The position numbers were made by a program, and so were the translations under genes. From the NCBI GenBank assembly GCA_022925895.1, contig JAKSYS010000142.1:42673-106672 (forward strand): DNA of 64,000 bases, written 5' to 3'. Source of the DNA: Fragilaria crotonensis. Lineage: Eukaryota; Bacillariophyta; Fragilariophyceae; Fragilariales; Fragilariaceae. Under the pieces are notes generated by a model, which made no database searches, was not told where the DNA came from, and saw only the letters and a list, made by a program, of their open reading frames with translations. This document shows positions 33,090-45,200 of this stretch, piece after piece (positions within the stretch are counted from its first letter, which is position 1; every line of letters begins with the position of its first letter).

Positions 33090-35437
33090 ATGGTTCATCG
33101 ATTGATGCTCATAAGTACTGCGAGTGCAAGTGCTCGGAGTAGCATTCGCATTCGACAATGCCACACCATCTCGAGGGATGTCATGGCAATGAGTCGTCGT
33201 CATTCCCGTGCCAGTACTAGCACCGCATGTTCTGCTATTGGCGCATCACAGTCACAGTTATTCCTCCATCCTTCTTCTCGCAATACATGCCGATCCTTCT
33301 CTTCATCCTTCCAACTCGATTCAGCCTTGCTTTCACTTCCAAAACAACAACTACCACAGCAACATCGCCTCTTTTCTGCATCTGCCAATGATGATAATGA
33401 TACCAATGAATCTAGTACCACTACTACAAATACATCATCATTATCATCTTACACACTCGCCCGCCGCAGTGGTGTTCGCAATGTTGCCATTGTCGCACAC
33501 GTTGATCATGGCAAAACAACATTGGTGGATGAATTGCTCAAATCAGCATCCGATGAGGGTGGCAATCGTCTCATGGATTCTGGTGAACTCGAAAAGGAAC
33601 GCGGCATTACCATCACCTCCAAGGTGACACGATTGGAACACAATCAATGCATTTACAACGTCGTTGATACACCCGGCCATGCGGACTTTGCCGGTGAAGT
33701 CGATCGGATACTCAGTATGGTCGATGGAGTTTGTTTGGTGGTGGATGCGTCCGAAGGACCCATGGCACAGACCAAATATGTACTCAGTCGTGCTTTGCAA
33801 CAGGGATTGTTACCCATTGTTCTGCTCAACAAGGCAGATCGGGCGGATGCCTTGTCTAAAATTGAATCCGGTGAAACAGAATCCAGATTGTTGGACCTGT
33901 TCGACAGTTTGGGTGCCTCGGATGAACAAATGGACTATGTGACACTCTATGCGAGTGCCAGAGAAGGGTGGGTCACACAAGATCAAGATGTGGCCATTGA
34001 ATTGGCCACCAAACGCCGCACCAAGGATGAGTCCGTCAACATGCATGTTTTACTGCAAGCCATCTACAACCACATACCAGAACCCGTCGTTCATTCCTAC
34101 CAATCCGAAAAGTCAGGCATGGATGAATCACACGATGGTGCCATTTACGAACATGACGCCTTCTCCATGGCTGCCACATCTGTCGGATTTGATCCCTACC
34201 AGGGTCGCACCTGTACTGGACGCATATACTCGGGTCCATCCGTGCCGGCGATTCAGTCATGGTATTGAAACGCGGTGATGGTTCCGAGGCACCCACTCCC
34301 TCCACCACATTGGCAGATGTGTGTGTCAATCGTGGGATTTCTCGTACTCCTCTCATCCCACCCTTTGCCTTGGCCGGTGACATTGTGACACTCCTCGGTG
34401 TCCCTGATTCGATTGCCGTCGGTGATACTGTCACACTCAGGGACAATGCGGTTCCGAAACCTGTCGAAACACCACCACTTGCACCTCCGACTCTTTGCAT
34501 GGACTTTGGTTCCAACAATGGACCATTGGCAGGAAAAGAGGGGAAGATTGTCACATCGTCCAGGATCCGAGCGAGATTGTTTGCCGAGACAGATAATAAT
34601 GTAACTATTTCTGTCACAAATTCCGAAACGGACAGTGAAAAGACGACCGTCTATGGGAGAGGAGAATTACAATTGGGAATTTTGATTGAACAAATGAGGA
34701 GAGAAGGATTCGAACTCATCATTTCCCCACCGAGGATATTGACCAAGAAGGATGAGAATGGCAAGGTCCTAGAACCCTTCGAAGAAGTGACTGTCGATGT
34801 CGATTCCGAATACTCGGGTACTGTCATTGATGCCCTCACGGGTGATCGCAAGGGACTCATGATGGACATGCAAGACAATCCATTGGATGGTAAAACACGA
34901 CTCATCTTTGAAGTTCCCTCGCGAGGATTGTTGGGATTCGGTCCTGAAATTGCCACCATGACTCGCGGGACTGCAGTCGTCAATCATTGTTTCATTGAAG
35001 ACCGTGAGTATGCCGGTCCCATGGGAGATGGATTGGAAAAAGGAAAATTGGTGGCGACCGAAACTGGTAAGGCATCGACGTATGCCTTGTCATCCGTGGT
35101 GGAGCGTGGAACACTGTTTATTGAACCCGGTGAGATGGTCTACGCTGGGATGGTCATTGGGGAGGCCAGTCGACCGGGAGATTTGGATGTGAACCCTGTC
35201 AAGGCCAAGGCACTAACCAACATGCGTGCCGCTGGGAAGGATGAGAAGGTATACCTCCCACCTCCCAAGCGATGGACCGTTGAGGAGTTAATCGGGTACA
35301 TGAGTGATGATGAAATCATTGAAGTGACGCCAGTTAGCGTACGATTGAGAAAGGCAGAACTCGATCCGGGAGCCAGAGAGCGTGCAGCCAGATCCAAGAA
35401 GAAGCAGCACAAGGCGGTCCGAGAAGGGAAGAAATGA
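33090..35437 (+). CDS. TypA/BipA-type translational GTPase, organellar, one frameshift
   Basis: The first ~130 residues are Arg/Ser-rich and lack acidic residues at the start (MVHRLMLISTASASARSSIR), a likely mitochondrial or plastid leader. The GTPase core follows with AHVDHGKTT (G1), ERGITI (G2), DTPGH (G3), NKADR (G4) and SAR (G5). The frame shifts by one missing base near 34231-34235; across it RIYSG leads into RAGDSVMVLKRG, the expected domain II strand. Frame two continues through GRGELQLGILIEQMRREGFE to the BipA-specific C-terminus, ending in a Lys-rich tail. Total about 780 residues. The frameshift sits at a short G run, so a sequencing indel is likely. Confidence 0.85.
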
Positions 35438-35678
35438 AGTGTATAGACGAATTATCTAGTAACTGACTGTGACTCCTAACACAAATAACGAATAGGGTGT
35501 ACAGCCCTAACTTATCCAAAATTCCTTACCCTTCAAAACTTCTTTCCTACTCTCGTCTCAGCACATTTTTACTCATTTCTCAAGTCATTTCTCCTCTTCC
35601 TTGATTTCTTGACGGTATCACTCACCCCTATTAATTAATTACGACATCCGCCATGGCACAATCCCTTGCTTGCTTGTT

Positions 35679-38600
35679 TTAAAACCCTTTGATGAATGCA
35701 TTGACAAATTCCGCGTCATCCACTGACGCATCCTTGGAATTCAACGACACTGGAGCAGTCGCCGAAATTGTATCGCTATGTTTGGAACCATTATCTGCAC
35801 ACCACGGGAAAGGACGAGGTGAGAAAAGCAAACGACAAACACATGCACACGCACGCGAATGAGAGAATGAGAGGAATAGGTTTGGTGCACCTGATACCGT
35901 AGTGGACGCAAACGACAACAGCAAAAATGCAAACAGAGCTATTACGTACCATCACTCATGGCATCTCGAATATTGTTTTGTATCGTATCTTCAACACTTC
36001 GCAAAGCAGCATCATCAAAGTACAAACTCGTTCCATTCAAGAGCGAATTCACAAACTTCCCAACGTCTTCAAAGTAGGCATCATACTTGCTGTTCGTTCT
36101 GGGAGACGCCGCGGTATCGACTTTATTCATAAAGATTTCCTTAAGACCGGCGGTGATCTGGTTTTGCAGGGTGTTTGTGCCCTTCCCGTTTGGCTCTGCA
36201 GCGCCGGAGCAAATAGAATTGATTGCGCTAATCTGGCGGTCGACTTCTGGGATTTCAATTGAAATAGGGATCCCTGTTGTCGTTACTGCTCTCTTTTTGA
36301 AGTCAACGCCGACCTTGAGGTCACCATCCAGCAGGTCGTCCACATTCGGAAGATTGACCGGCTTTGTTGTCTCGATGGTCGATGTCTTGTCATTCGGAAC
36401 TGCAAGGGACTCCTTCACCAAGTCCCAGAAGTCCGTGGAGTTAACCAATTTAAGGTCCTGCAAAGGAGTGTCCCCTGGCACAAACTCTCCAAAATCAATT
36501 AGAGGGAATGGGTCCGAGACATTGCCCGGTTCTACAACGGCATCGAGATCCAGAAGTATATCTGTCGGGACAGCAGGAGTTTCTGGGTCAACAACTGGCT
36601 CAACACTTGGCTCAGCAATTGGCTCGACAACAGCCTCAACAACTGCCTCACGATCATTCGGCGCAGAAAGAGAGACCGCATCGTTGTCTTTCAAAATTTT
36701 CATAACCATTGCTCCAATCTCTTCGAATGCAGCCTGGCGACTGGTCATGGCACCTCCAGCGGGTCTGTTATTGAGAATCTTTCGATTCGCTAGCATCTTC
36801 GAATTGTTCCCAAGTTGAATCTGTGCCATCCTGAAATTGCCTCCACCCTTTGCCTTCGGGGTTCTTGACAAGCAAATGGAATCAGCCGCACATGCACCGA
36901 CCATGGCGTTAACGTCACTACTTTTTGGCATGTAAGGAGACAAATCTGGCGCGTTTGCTAAAGTTTGCGCAGCAACCTTACATCCAACGTCCTTTGTGTT
37001 ATTGAAGCACGCAGATGCCGCAGCAATTACACCACAACCAGCATTGTCCTGAACGCGTTCGCTGTCGACAAGACTGTCACTTTCGGAACTGGTATCGCTA
37101 TCCAAGGGTAAGGAAGCTGGGGCGAAATCCAGCGTTCTTGAAGACGCGTCCATCACTTTGTTAATGGACTCCTTGAATGCCTTTTGCTCTGCATCCAGTG
37201 CTTTACCGCGGAAAGAATTAACTTTTTCTACAGATCCTGCACCTTGAAAGGCATCCGCATCAATAGCATTCACTTCCTGAAGAGTGACTTTGCGAGAAGT
37301 GACCTCTTCGTTGTCCATGTAGACCTGTTGGACACTATCAGCCATTGCATCTGCTGTTGAGGCAGAAACATGACGAGGAGTGTAGTCGAAACAGCTCTGG
37401 TCTGCACCCTCAGTGATCGGAGAGTTCTCTGGGTTATCCGAATGGGTCTTGTGAGTACCATCAGCAATCGCATCCGCTTCCGCCAGGGAAGAAAGATGAG
37501 GAGTTTCAACGTCAATGGCGTCACTGTCAACACCAATCATCGTCGGACACAGGAGGAGGAGACGCCGTCGGCTGCGTGATTTGTTCCCCCTGGCTCTCAG
37601 GTACTGTTACAGGTGGACTCATTCTCACTACTTCAACGAATTCAACCTCTGAATGAGTTGACTTCGAGGCTTCGATCCTCTCCAGGTACGATAAGATGTT
37701 GTCATCTTCATCAATGGACTGCATATCACTGAAGCTTTGAATCACCGGATCTAGACTTTCATCCTCAGCAATGTCATCACGCTGCTCGTCAATGCCGTTA
37801 ACTTCAACGGGCATCACAGACGAATGAGAACTGATAGAATTGACTTCTGTTGGGGAGTGACCATCCTCGTCGCTTGATCCCCTATCACTGAGGCTTCGAA
37901 TCACGGGATCGTCATGAGCTTGGGCAATATCGTCAACTTGAGTGAATGTCTCAGTCCATTGAGAACAGAAAGAATCGCCTCTCGTTGGGGCTTGACCATC
38001 CTCGTCACCTGATCCTCTATCACTGAAGCTTCGAATCACGGGATCGTCATGTACTTGAGCAATGTCGTCAACGTGAGTGGACGTCCCAGTCGATTGGGAC
38101 CGGATGGAACTTCCGTTTCTTTGGGAAGACCTATCTTCATCACTTGATCCCCCATCGCTAAAGCTTCGAATCACGGGATCGTCATGATGTTGTACAGTAT
38201 CGTCTCCTCTTGGTGATGGTCCAGACGATGGAGTCCGTACGCGACTTGCCTTCCTCGGAGACGGCCTGTCTTCATCAGTGGACTCCCGGTCGCTGAAGCT
38301 TCGAATTACGGGGTCGTCATGAATTTGTAAGGTACCGTCAACTTCAGTGGACGTCCCAGACGATTGAGACCGGTTGCGACTTCCATTCCTCGAAGAAGAT
38401 CGATCTTCATCACTAGATCCCCGATCGCTGAAGCTTCGAATCACAGGATCATCATGATTTCGCACAGTATCTTCAACTTCAGTCGACATCTCCGATGAGT
38501 ACGATTGGTCGTAACTTCCGTTCGTCGCGGCTGGTCCTCTCCTTGAAATCGTGCTAGAGTTTGGCGTGATGGTCAATGCGGTATGCATTTCATCGTTGAG

Positions 38601-39974
38601 CATACGCTCTTCGACCTCGCCATAGCTATCCTTTTGGGCGATTCGGTCAAACACCATGTCTTTAAGGAGTTCAAGGCTTTGGGCGTCGCTGTCGGCAGAT
38701 CCATGTCCGTAGTAATCGTCCATCTCTGATTCACTGACAACACTGTTTTCAGTCGATCTGTTTCCACCAGAGGATTCCTCCTCAACCGTGGAATCAGAAT
38801 TGGCATGATTCTGTTCATCATATTTCAAGTCGCTACTACTGAGGGACTCACGCTTGTAGTACGCGTCGATGTCGGTCGCGTCAATGTCCTCACGACAAGG
38901 TGCGGTTGGAACGTCAGATTCAATGTGCGAATCGTTCTCCTTGTTCTCGTGTTTCGAATCTTCCAATCTTGAGGCAATGGAAAAGCGGTTATTAGATCCA
39001 CCGGAGGTCGGAAAGAAAAACTTGTCGAAAAATGCCTCCAGGGCTGGAGCCAACAACGTTAACGTTGATGGAGGAGGACGTTCTTGCCTCTGAATGCCAG
39101 TGAAGTTCACCGCTCGAGCAACTGGTGATTTTACGGGCGAGGAGACTACGGGTCCCATGTCTGGGAGTTCGTTGTCAGATGATTGACATCCGTAGTATGC
39201 ATCGATCTCCGTGACAAGGTGTCCATCATTCGGGCTTTCCTTAGCGCCTCTTGAAGTCGTGTTTGAAAAGACTGGCGTACCACTTCGCATTGTTTCTGCC
39301 TCATCGCGAGCATCGTGTGGAGTGCATCTTTTGTCTTCAGCATCCCCATCAGAAGATGGCACATCGATAGAGCTGGGTAGAAGTTCGTTGCCATCAGCAC
39401 GAGACTCGAAGGCGCTCTTGAAAAACGATTTTTTGTTGGGAGACGTTGGCGTAGTAGTACTCGTTGGCGACAGGTGAGATGACGCACTCGTATTTATGCG
39501 ACTTGGTTTCCTTGGTTCGTTCACAGGTGAACTGAGGGACTCCTTATGCTGAATTGAGATGTGTGAATTCGCTGGAGATAAAACACCCCTGTTTAACCCG
39601 ATGCCTGAGATAGTACTTGAAGTAAGAGTCAATGGAGATCTGGTTTGGTGCAGTGCGTTGGGTTCATCGTTGGCGATAACGCCAGAGTCGTCAACCTCAC
39701 TTGGTCTCTTCGACTTGAGAGACTGAGCCCGCAGAGAAGTTTGAATGGACGATGTTTTAGATGCTGACGAACGAGCTGATCGCTGTGTGCGGAGAATAGC
39801 CATCGCCTCTGAAACTTTATCTCGAGATGGTGGAGCTTCCCAGTTTTCGGCCATCACTTCCTTTGCTCGCTGGAGCAAAGGATCGTCTTGAGGTTCGGGA
39901 GTCGCCACGGTTTGACTCAGCTGCTCCGCCTTCAGCTGTGCTTCCGACTTCGTAAATCGACTAGCAACCTGCAT
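35679..39974 (-). CDS. Long repeat-containing protein of unknown function (spliced, one frameshift)
   Basis: Two long frames, 39974-37527 (815 codons) and 37540-35950, overlap by 14 bp and read as one protein if one base is shifted near 37530. A last exon at 35794-35679 follows a 155-bp intron (GTACGT..TGCAG), ending NAFIKGF. Total is about 1,380 residues. Residues ~500-760 contain six repeats of about 45 residues with DPVIRSFSDRGSSDED. The rest is acidic and Ser/Thr-rich. The part near 36700-37000 is more ordered and has several Cys. No known domain is recognised. If the frameshift is real, the gene would be two proteins. Low complexity suggests a scaffold or surface role, but that is a guess. 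Confidence 0.7.
37735..38460 (-). repeat. About 135-bp coding repeats, six copies
   Basis: The repeat unit encodes DDPVIRSFSD and then an Asp/Ser-rich spacer, with a spacing of roughly 43-46 residues. Six copies are seen; the first four match closely and the last two are diverged (DDPVIRSLSD, LDPVIQSFSD). The DNA word gcttcgaatcacgggatcgtc recurs with few changes. Confidence 0.8.
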
Positions 39975-40815
39975 GATGGTGGATTATCGAATGCTTGAAT
40001 GAAGTGTGGAATGTGTTCACAAGCAGCAGTGTCCAAGGCTGTTCTTGATGTGCCTAATGTTATTAACGATGGTCGAAAAAGAGACAAAATTGTGCCTTGG
40101 GTTCTTGCGCACGGCACTCGTGAGGCGATCTTATGTCGCCGAACGGCGAGGTGCAAAAAGCTCGGCCGGCGTGATGTGTATCGTTGTTTTTCGATGACAC
40201 TCTATACGGATTTGAATTTCTTATCAATTTAAAAAACGAACACAACAGTGGAGTACTGCTTGTAGAGGTACATAAATTCTATTGTACTGGAGTACCAAAT
40301 TTCACAACGAAAGAAAAGCAGTGGAGCCTGCGGCCGCAAGTTCTGATGGTAGCCGGGTGGGTGTGCACATGCACGAATTGGCGAACCGCATCCAAAGAAG
40401 GCGACAAGTGAACCAGGCACTTGGCACTCCGAATGTTATCCCAAGATTCTATTCGAAGACAGCAGCGGTGTGAGAGTTGCGAATTGAAAAATTCGAAACG
40501 CCAATCCTACGCTACTACCCGGAGTTTCATTCTACACAACTAGATATGTTGCAGGATGAGTAGACATACGCTCCTATTATTCTCGTTCAGAAAATTCATA
40601 AAATATATAGGCTGCAACAACCCTATGTTGGACGTTAGACTAGTTATTCAACAACACGAGGGCCTACACGCCTTAGCGTATGGAACGACATTCTCTTGGA
40701 TTTTTTTCTGTTCTGTTCAAGTGACAAAAACACACGAAGAAAAATCGGAGATATTCAAAACCCACTTTCTATAATTGCTTTGCGATCATTTTTTAATTGC
40801 TTCCAATTGCAAGGC
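39975..40815. other. Intergenic upstream of long repeat protein
   Basis: About 840 bp up to the copia target site. Short frames exist but none look coding. It is the likely promoter of the minus-strand gene. Confidence 0.35.
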
Positions 40816-40820
40816 ATTTG
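40816..40820. repeat. Copia target-site duplication, left (ATTTG)
   Basis: ATTTG directly before the 5' LTR is repeated at 46116-46120 directly after the 3' LTR. A 5-bp duplication is normal for copia integrases. Confidence 0.88.
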
Positions 40821-40958
40821 TGTTTCTCCCTCCACTATTACTTCCGGGTTCCCCGATCCACAGAAGACGTCACGTGCGATCGCACTTGGCTCTCACTAAC
40901 CACTCATCTCATTAATCTACTAAGCTGCCCTTATTGATTAACTTCATCCGTAGTGACA
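40821..40958 (+). repeat. Copia 5' LTR
   Basis: 138 bp, TGTTTCTCCC..GTAGTGACA, matching the 3' LTR at 137 of 138 positions. It must carry the promoter. Confidence 0.95.
40867..40885. promoter_or_regulatory. ACGTCA/CACGTG and 12-bp palindrome in LTR
   Basis: Within the LTR, ACGTCA (40867-40872) overlaps CACGTG (40871-40876), followed by the perfect palindrome gtgcgatcgcac (40874-40885). The same sites lie in the 3' LTR at 46024-46042. ACGTCA is a CRE half-site and CACGTG an E/G-box, both known bZIP/bHLH sites. Function here is inferred from position only. Confidence 0.4.
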
Positions 40959-40986
40959 CAGCTTAGTGATCATTCCCTGTTAGACC

Positions 40987-42249
40987 ATGTCCACCAGGAT
41001 ACCCAGTGTCAACGACACTTACTTCCAGCACAAAGTGCTCACGAGAATCCATGGCCAGCCCACGTACGAAACTCTCCAGACTCTCGCTACCGAACTCAAG
41101 GCTAATGCCGCCTCTGTGCCCTCCACACTCGGAGGCGGCCAATTCGGCCACCTCGGACTCATTTTGTCCGACACCAGATACGCTACTCTAGCGGGCACAG
41201 TCCCTTGGATTAGCCCTGCCAATCCAGGCCCCTTTGTTCCTCCTGTCAACGGCACAGGACCTCAAATCGAAGCCGCCAAAGATGTCTGGCGCGAGCTCAT
41301 GCTCTCCTTCGACCTCTGTCAAGCTACCGAAAAGGCGCTCATTGCACAGATTGTTGCATCTATTGATCACATCTACCTCCGCGCCCTGCTCAATCGCACC
41401 ACCGGTCAATATTCCACCGATATTCGTGCGGTTCTTCTGCATCTCTTCACCACTCACGGTAAAATTACTCCACAACAAGTCAAGGCCAAAGAAATGTCCA
41501 CTTTCAACATGCACTACGATATTTCCCAGCCTGTCGACACGGTGTTCAACACCATCGACGATCTTGCCGATCTTGCTGAGCATGCCCTCTCTCCCATGAC
41601 ACCACAGCAACTGATCGACATGGCATATGTCATCTTTGCTCGTCAGCCCATTCTCCAACAAGATCTCCGCCTCTGGAACCGTCGTCCTCCCATCGAACGT
41701 ACTTGGGCCAACATGCTTGACCACTTTCGTGACGCCCAAAACGATCTTAGTTCCTTGCCTAATGCCGGTGACGTGTTTCACCAACAACCCCATCATCAAG
41801 CCAACGCTGTCACCACCATTGCTGACCTTGTTGCTCAGCGTCTCCTTGACGCCATGCCTCCCGACGACCCTCCTCCTGTTGTTCCACCAACCGATGTTGC
41901 CAACTCTGCTGTCCAACAGCGCGAATCTTCTCTTGCTGCTCGAGAGGCTGCTCTGTTGACCCAAATGACCGAGATGATGTCATTACTACGTACCGGTACC
42001 ACCGCTGGCACTCACCATCAGCGCACCACTCGCAACCCTCGTGGTCGCCACGGAGGCCGCACCCATGATCGCAACGGTACCCGTGCGCGTGGCACTGCTC
42101 CTGCTCCTCGTGCCTACTGCTGGTCGCATGGTGCCTGTGCCCACTCCAGTGGCCTCTGCAACAACCAGTTACCTGGTCACCAGACCAGCGCCACCTTCGC
42201 CAACATGCAAGGCGGCAACACAACCAACTGTTTCTGGCTCCCCGCTTGA
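40987..42249 (+). CDS. gag: Copia Gag
   Basis: 420 residues starting 29 nt after the 5' LTR. The N-terminal two thirds are helical capsid-like sequence. The C-terminal part is Arg/Gly-rich (TTRNPRGRHGGRTHDRNGTR) and then a Cys/His pattern (YCWSHGACAHSSGLC..PGHQ), an atypical knuckle seen in diatom copia Gags by recollection. It ends at UGA 42247-42249; the same frame continues into pol. Gag forms the particle and binds the RNA. Confidence 0.88.
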   Translation: MSTRIPSVNDTYFQHKVLTRIHGQPTYETLQTLATELKANAASVPSTLGGGQFGHLGLILSDTRYATLAGTVPWISPANPGPFVPPVNGTGPQIEAAKDVWRELMLSFDLCQATEKALIAQIVASIDHIYLRALLNRTTGQYSTDIRAVLLHLFTTHGKITPQQVKAKEMSTFNMHYDISQPVDTVFNTIDDLADLAEHALSPMTPQQLIDMAYVIFARQPILQQDLRLWNRRPPIERTWANMLDHFRDAQNDLSSLPNAGDVFHQQPHHQANAVTTIADLVAQRLLDAMPPDDPPPVVPPTDVANSAVQQRESSLAAREAALLTQMTEMMSLLRTGTTAGTHHQRTTRNPRGRHGGRTHDRNGTRARGTAPAPRAYCWSHGACAHSSGLCNNQLPGHQTSATFANMQGGNTTNCFWLPA

Positions 42250-45200
42250 CAGCCTGGGCCTATCGTAGGGAATCTATTAGCGCATGCTTTACTTCTCCCT
42301 TCTGTAGATAGCCCGCCCCCGCCCCACGTAATTCTTGATTCCGGTGCTACTGGCACATTTGTTGCCAGTTCTGACATTGTGCATCTCCGTCACCCCCTTC
42401 CCGTTTCGAATGGCCCTACCGTTTTCTCAGCCAGCGGCGATGTCATGCCTTCCACACTCCAAGGTGTCCTCCCACTTTCTCCCCTCCTCACCGCCAAGGC
42501 GCAGTCGGCTTTCGTTCTTGATGATCTCCGCACCGGTACACTCGTCTCCCTAGCTCAGCTCTGTGACGATGACTGCCTTGCTATTTTTACTCGGTATAAT
42601 GTCAAAATCCTCAAGCACAACACTGTCATTATCACTGGCACTCGCACACCTAATGGACTCTGGTCTATTCCTCTTGATGTTCCTCTCGCCCATCAAGCTA
42701 ATGGCATCCTACGCCTTGATGAATCCCACGAGCAACTCGCGATTTATCATCACACTACCCTTGGTAGTCCAGCACCTTCTACGTTGCTCCGCGCCATCCG
42801 TCGTGGCCATCTCACTACATTCCCCGGCCTCACTACCCAACTGATTAGCAAACATCTCCCGAAATCGATCGCCACCACACTCGGCCATCAGGATCAAGAG
42901 GCCAAGAATATTCGTTCCACTCGCTCGGTTCCTCCCATCGACCTTGCATCCGATCTGGACGTCGACCTTGCTCCACAACTTGAAACTCGCTCCCATCACA
43001 TTGCTGCCATGCTCCTTGGCCATCAGCATCTCCTGAAATCCTACTCCGATCAGACTGGTCGCTTCCACGTTCCCTCTAGTCGTGGCAATAATTATATTTT
43101 TGTCCTCTACCATCAAGACACGAACTCCATCCACGCCGTCGCCATTCCCAATCGCAAAGCTGCCAGCATCCGCAACGCATGGGAGCAGACGCACAAAATG
43201 CTTGTGCATCAGGGTCATCCACCCGACTTGCATATCTTGGACAACGAATGTTCTCATGACCTCAAGGATGCCTTCACCAAATACAACATTCAATTCCAGC
43301 GTGTTCCTCCCAAAGAACACCGTGTTAATGCAGCCGAACGTGCCATCCGGACATTTAAAAATCATTTCGTCTCTGTCCTCTGCACTGTTGACTCCAAATT
43401 TCCGCTCACCGAATGGGACCGTCTCCTCCCCCAAACGACGTTGACCCTCAACCTCCTCCGTTCTTCTTGCATCCATCCTTCGCTGTCGGCTCATGCCTCT
43501 CTTTTCGGTCAGTTCGATTTCAACCGCACTCCTCTTGCCCCCATGGGCACTCAAATTGTGGCCCACACTTCCGCCGATACCCGCACCCCTTTCGGCGAAC
43601 ACGGCAAAGTTGGTTGGTACATCGGTCCTTCATTAGAACACTATCGCTGCTGGAAGTGCTACTTCACCGACACCCTCCATGAACGCGATGTCCTCAAAGT
43701 GGATTTTTTCCCCGAAAAGATCGCTTTCCCCAAATTCTCCCGCGACGACTACCTCAAACAAACCGCCGAAGATATGCTCCACTTGTTGCAGGATAAAACC
43801 TGCTCTCCTCTCCACGATCCCCTATCCTTCGGTCCTCCTATTCTTAATGCTTTCGCCAAAGTTGCCGACATCCTTCGCCGCGCCATCCAGCTTCCTCCTC
43901 CTCCGTCAATTGCTCTCCCTCCGACCGTTCCCACTCTCCCTGCTGAGACCCTTGCCATCCTTCCGAGGGTGCCGACTGTCCCTATCGCCCCTGCACCCGT
44001 ACCACCTCCGATCGTGTCTCTTCCTCCTGTTCCAATACAGGTCCCCATTTCACTTCCGAGGGTGCCCGTCACCACACTGCTCCCGCCTGTCCCCGCTCTG
44101 TCTCCGCCTCTCGCACTTCTCCGCAGGAGTCCCCGAGCCCGCCTATCCCGCCTTCGCTTTGATCCCCGGACTCATCGCCGCCATGAACTTGTCCAATCGA
44201 TCCAACACGACCCAACGATTGCCGGCAAAATGTACAATCCCGACACCGGTAAAGTCGAGAACATCGATTCACTCCTCCGTGGCCCCGACTCTCTCATCTG
44301 GTCCAAATCGTTGACGAATGAATGGGGCCGTTGCACCCAGGGTCTCAAAAAATTTCGCTCCGCCAGCGAACAAATCATCGGCAACAACACCATGGTTTTT
44401 ATCTTCCCATCTCAGGTGCCTGCTGGCCGCAAGGTTACCTATGCCAATTTTGTTTGCACTATGCGACCAGGCAAGGCCGAACCCTACCGAATCCGTATGA
44501 CTGTTGGCGGCGACCGCCTCGACGCTTACCAGGATGTGCGCTCTCCCGCTATTGGTCTCACCGACACCAAGCTTCACCTCAACAGTGTTATCTCCGATGC
44601 CCACCTCGGCGCCCGCTACTGCACCGGCGACTTAAAAGACTTCTTCCTGGTCTCCGATATGATCATCTATCAATATATGAGGATCCACCGAAAATACCTC
44701 ACTCCCGAAGTTCTTGACGAGTACAATCTTACCGCAGCGCATTTTGACTCCAAAGGTTTTATTTATGTCGAAATCAGAAAAGGAATGTATGGCCTCAAAG
44801 AGGCTGCCATCCTTGCGTACGATCAACTCAAAGCTCACCTCGCTCCTTTCGGCTATGTCCCCGCCGGTCAAACCCCCGGCCTTTGGTGCCACACCGAACG
44901 TCGCACCACTTTCACTCTCGCCGTCGATGATTTTGGCATTAAATTTTTTTCTCAAACCGATGCTGACCATCTTTTTGCCGCTCTCGCAACCAAATATGCT
45001 CTCACCAAAGACTGGACCGGCTCTAGTTACCTTGGATTCAAAATTGACTGGAACTACGACGCAGGTCACGTTGACATCTCCATGCCGGGCTATGTGCCCA
45101 AGGCACTCCTCACCTTGCGTCACTCCACACCCACCCGACCTCAACATTCACCACATCGCTGGACCGCTCCCGTCTACGGTCGCAAAATCCAACTTGCCAA

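Noticed and set aside
38869-39477. Plus-strand frames inside the long repeat protein
   Set aside because: They are antisense shadows of the long minus-strand coding frame.
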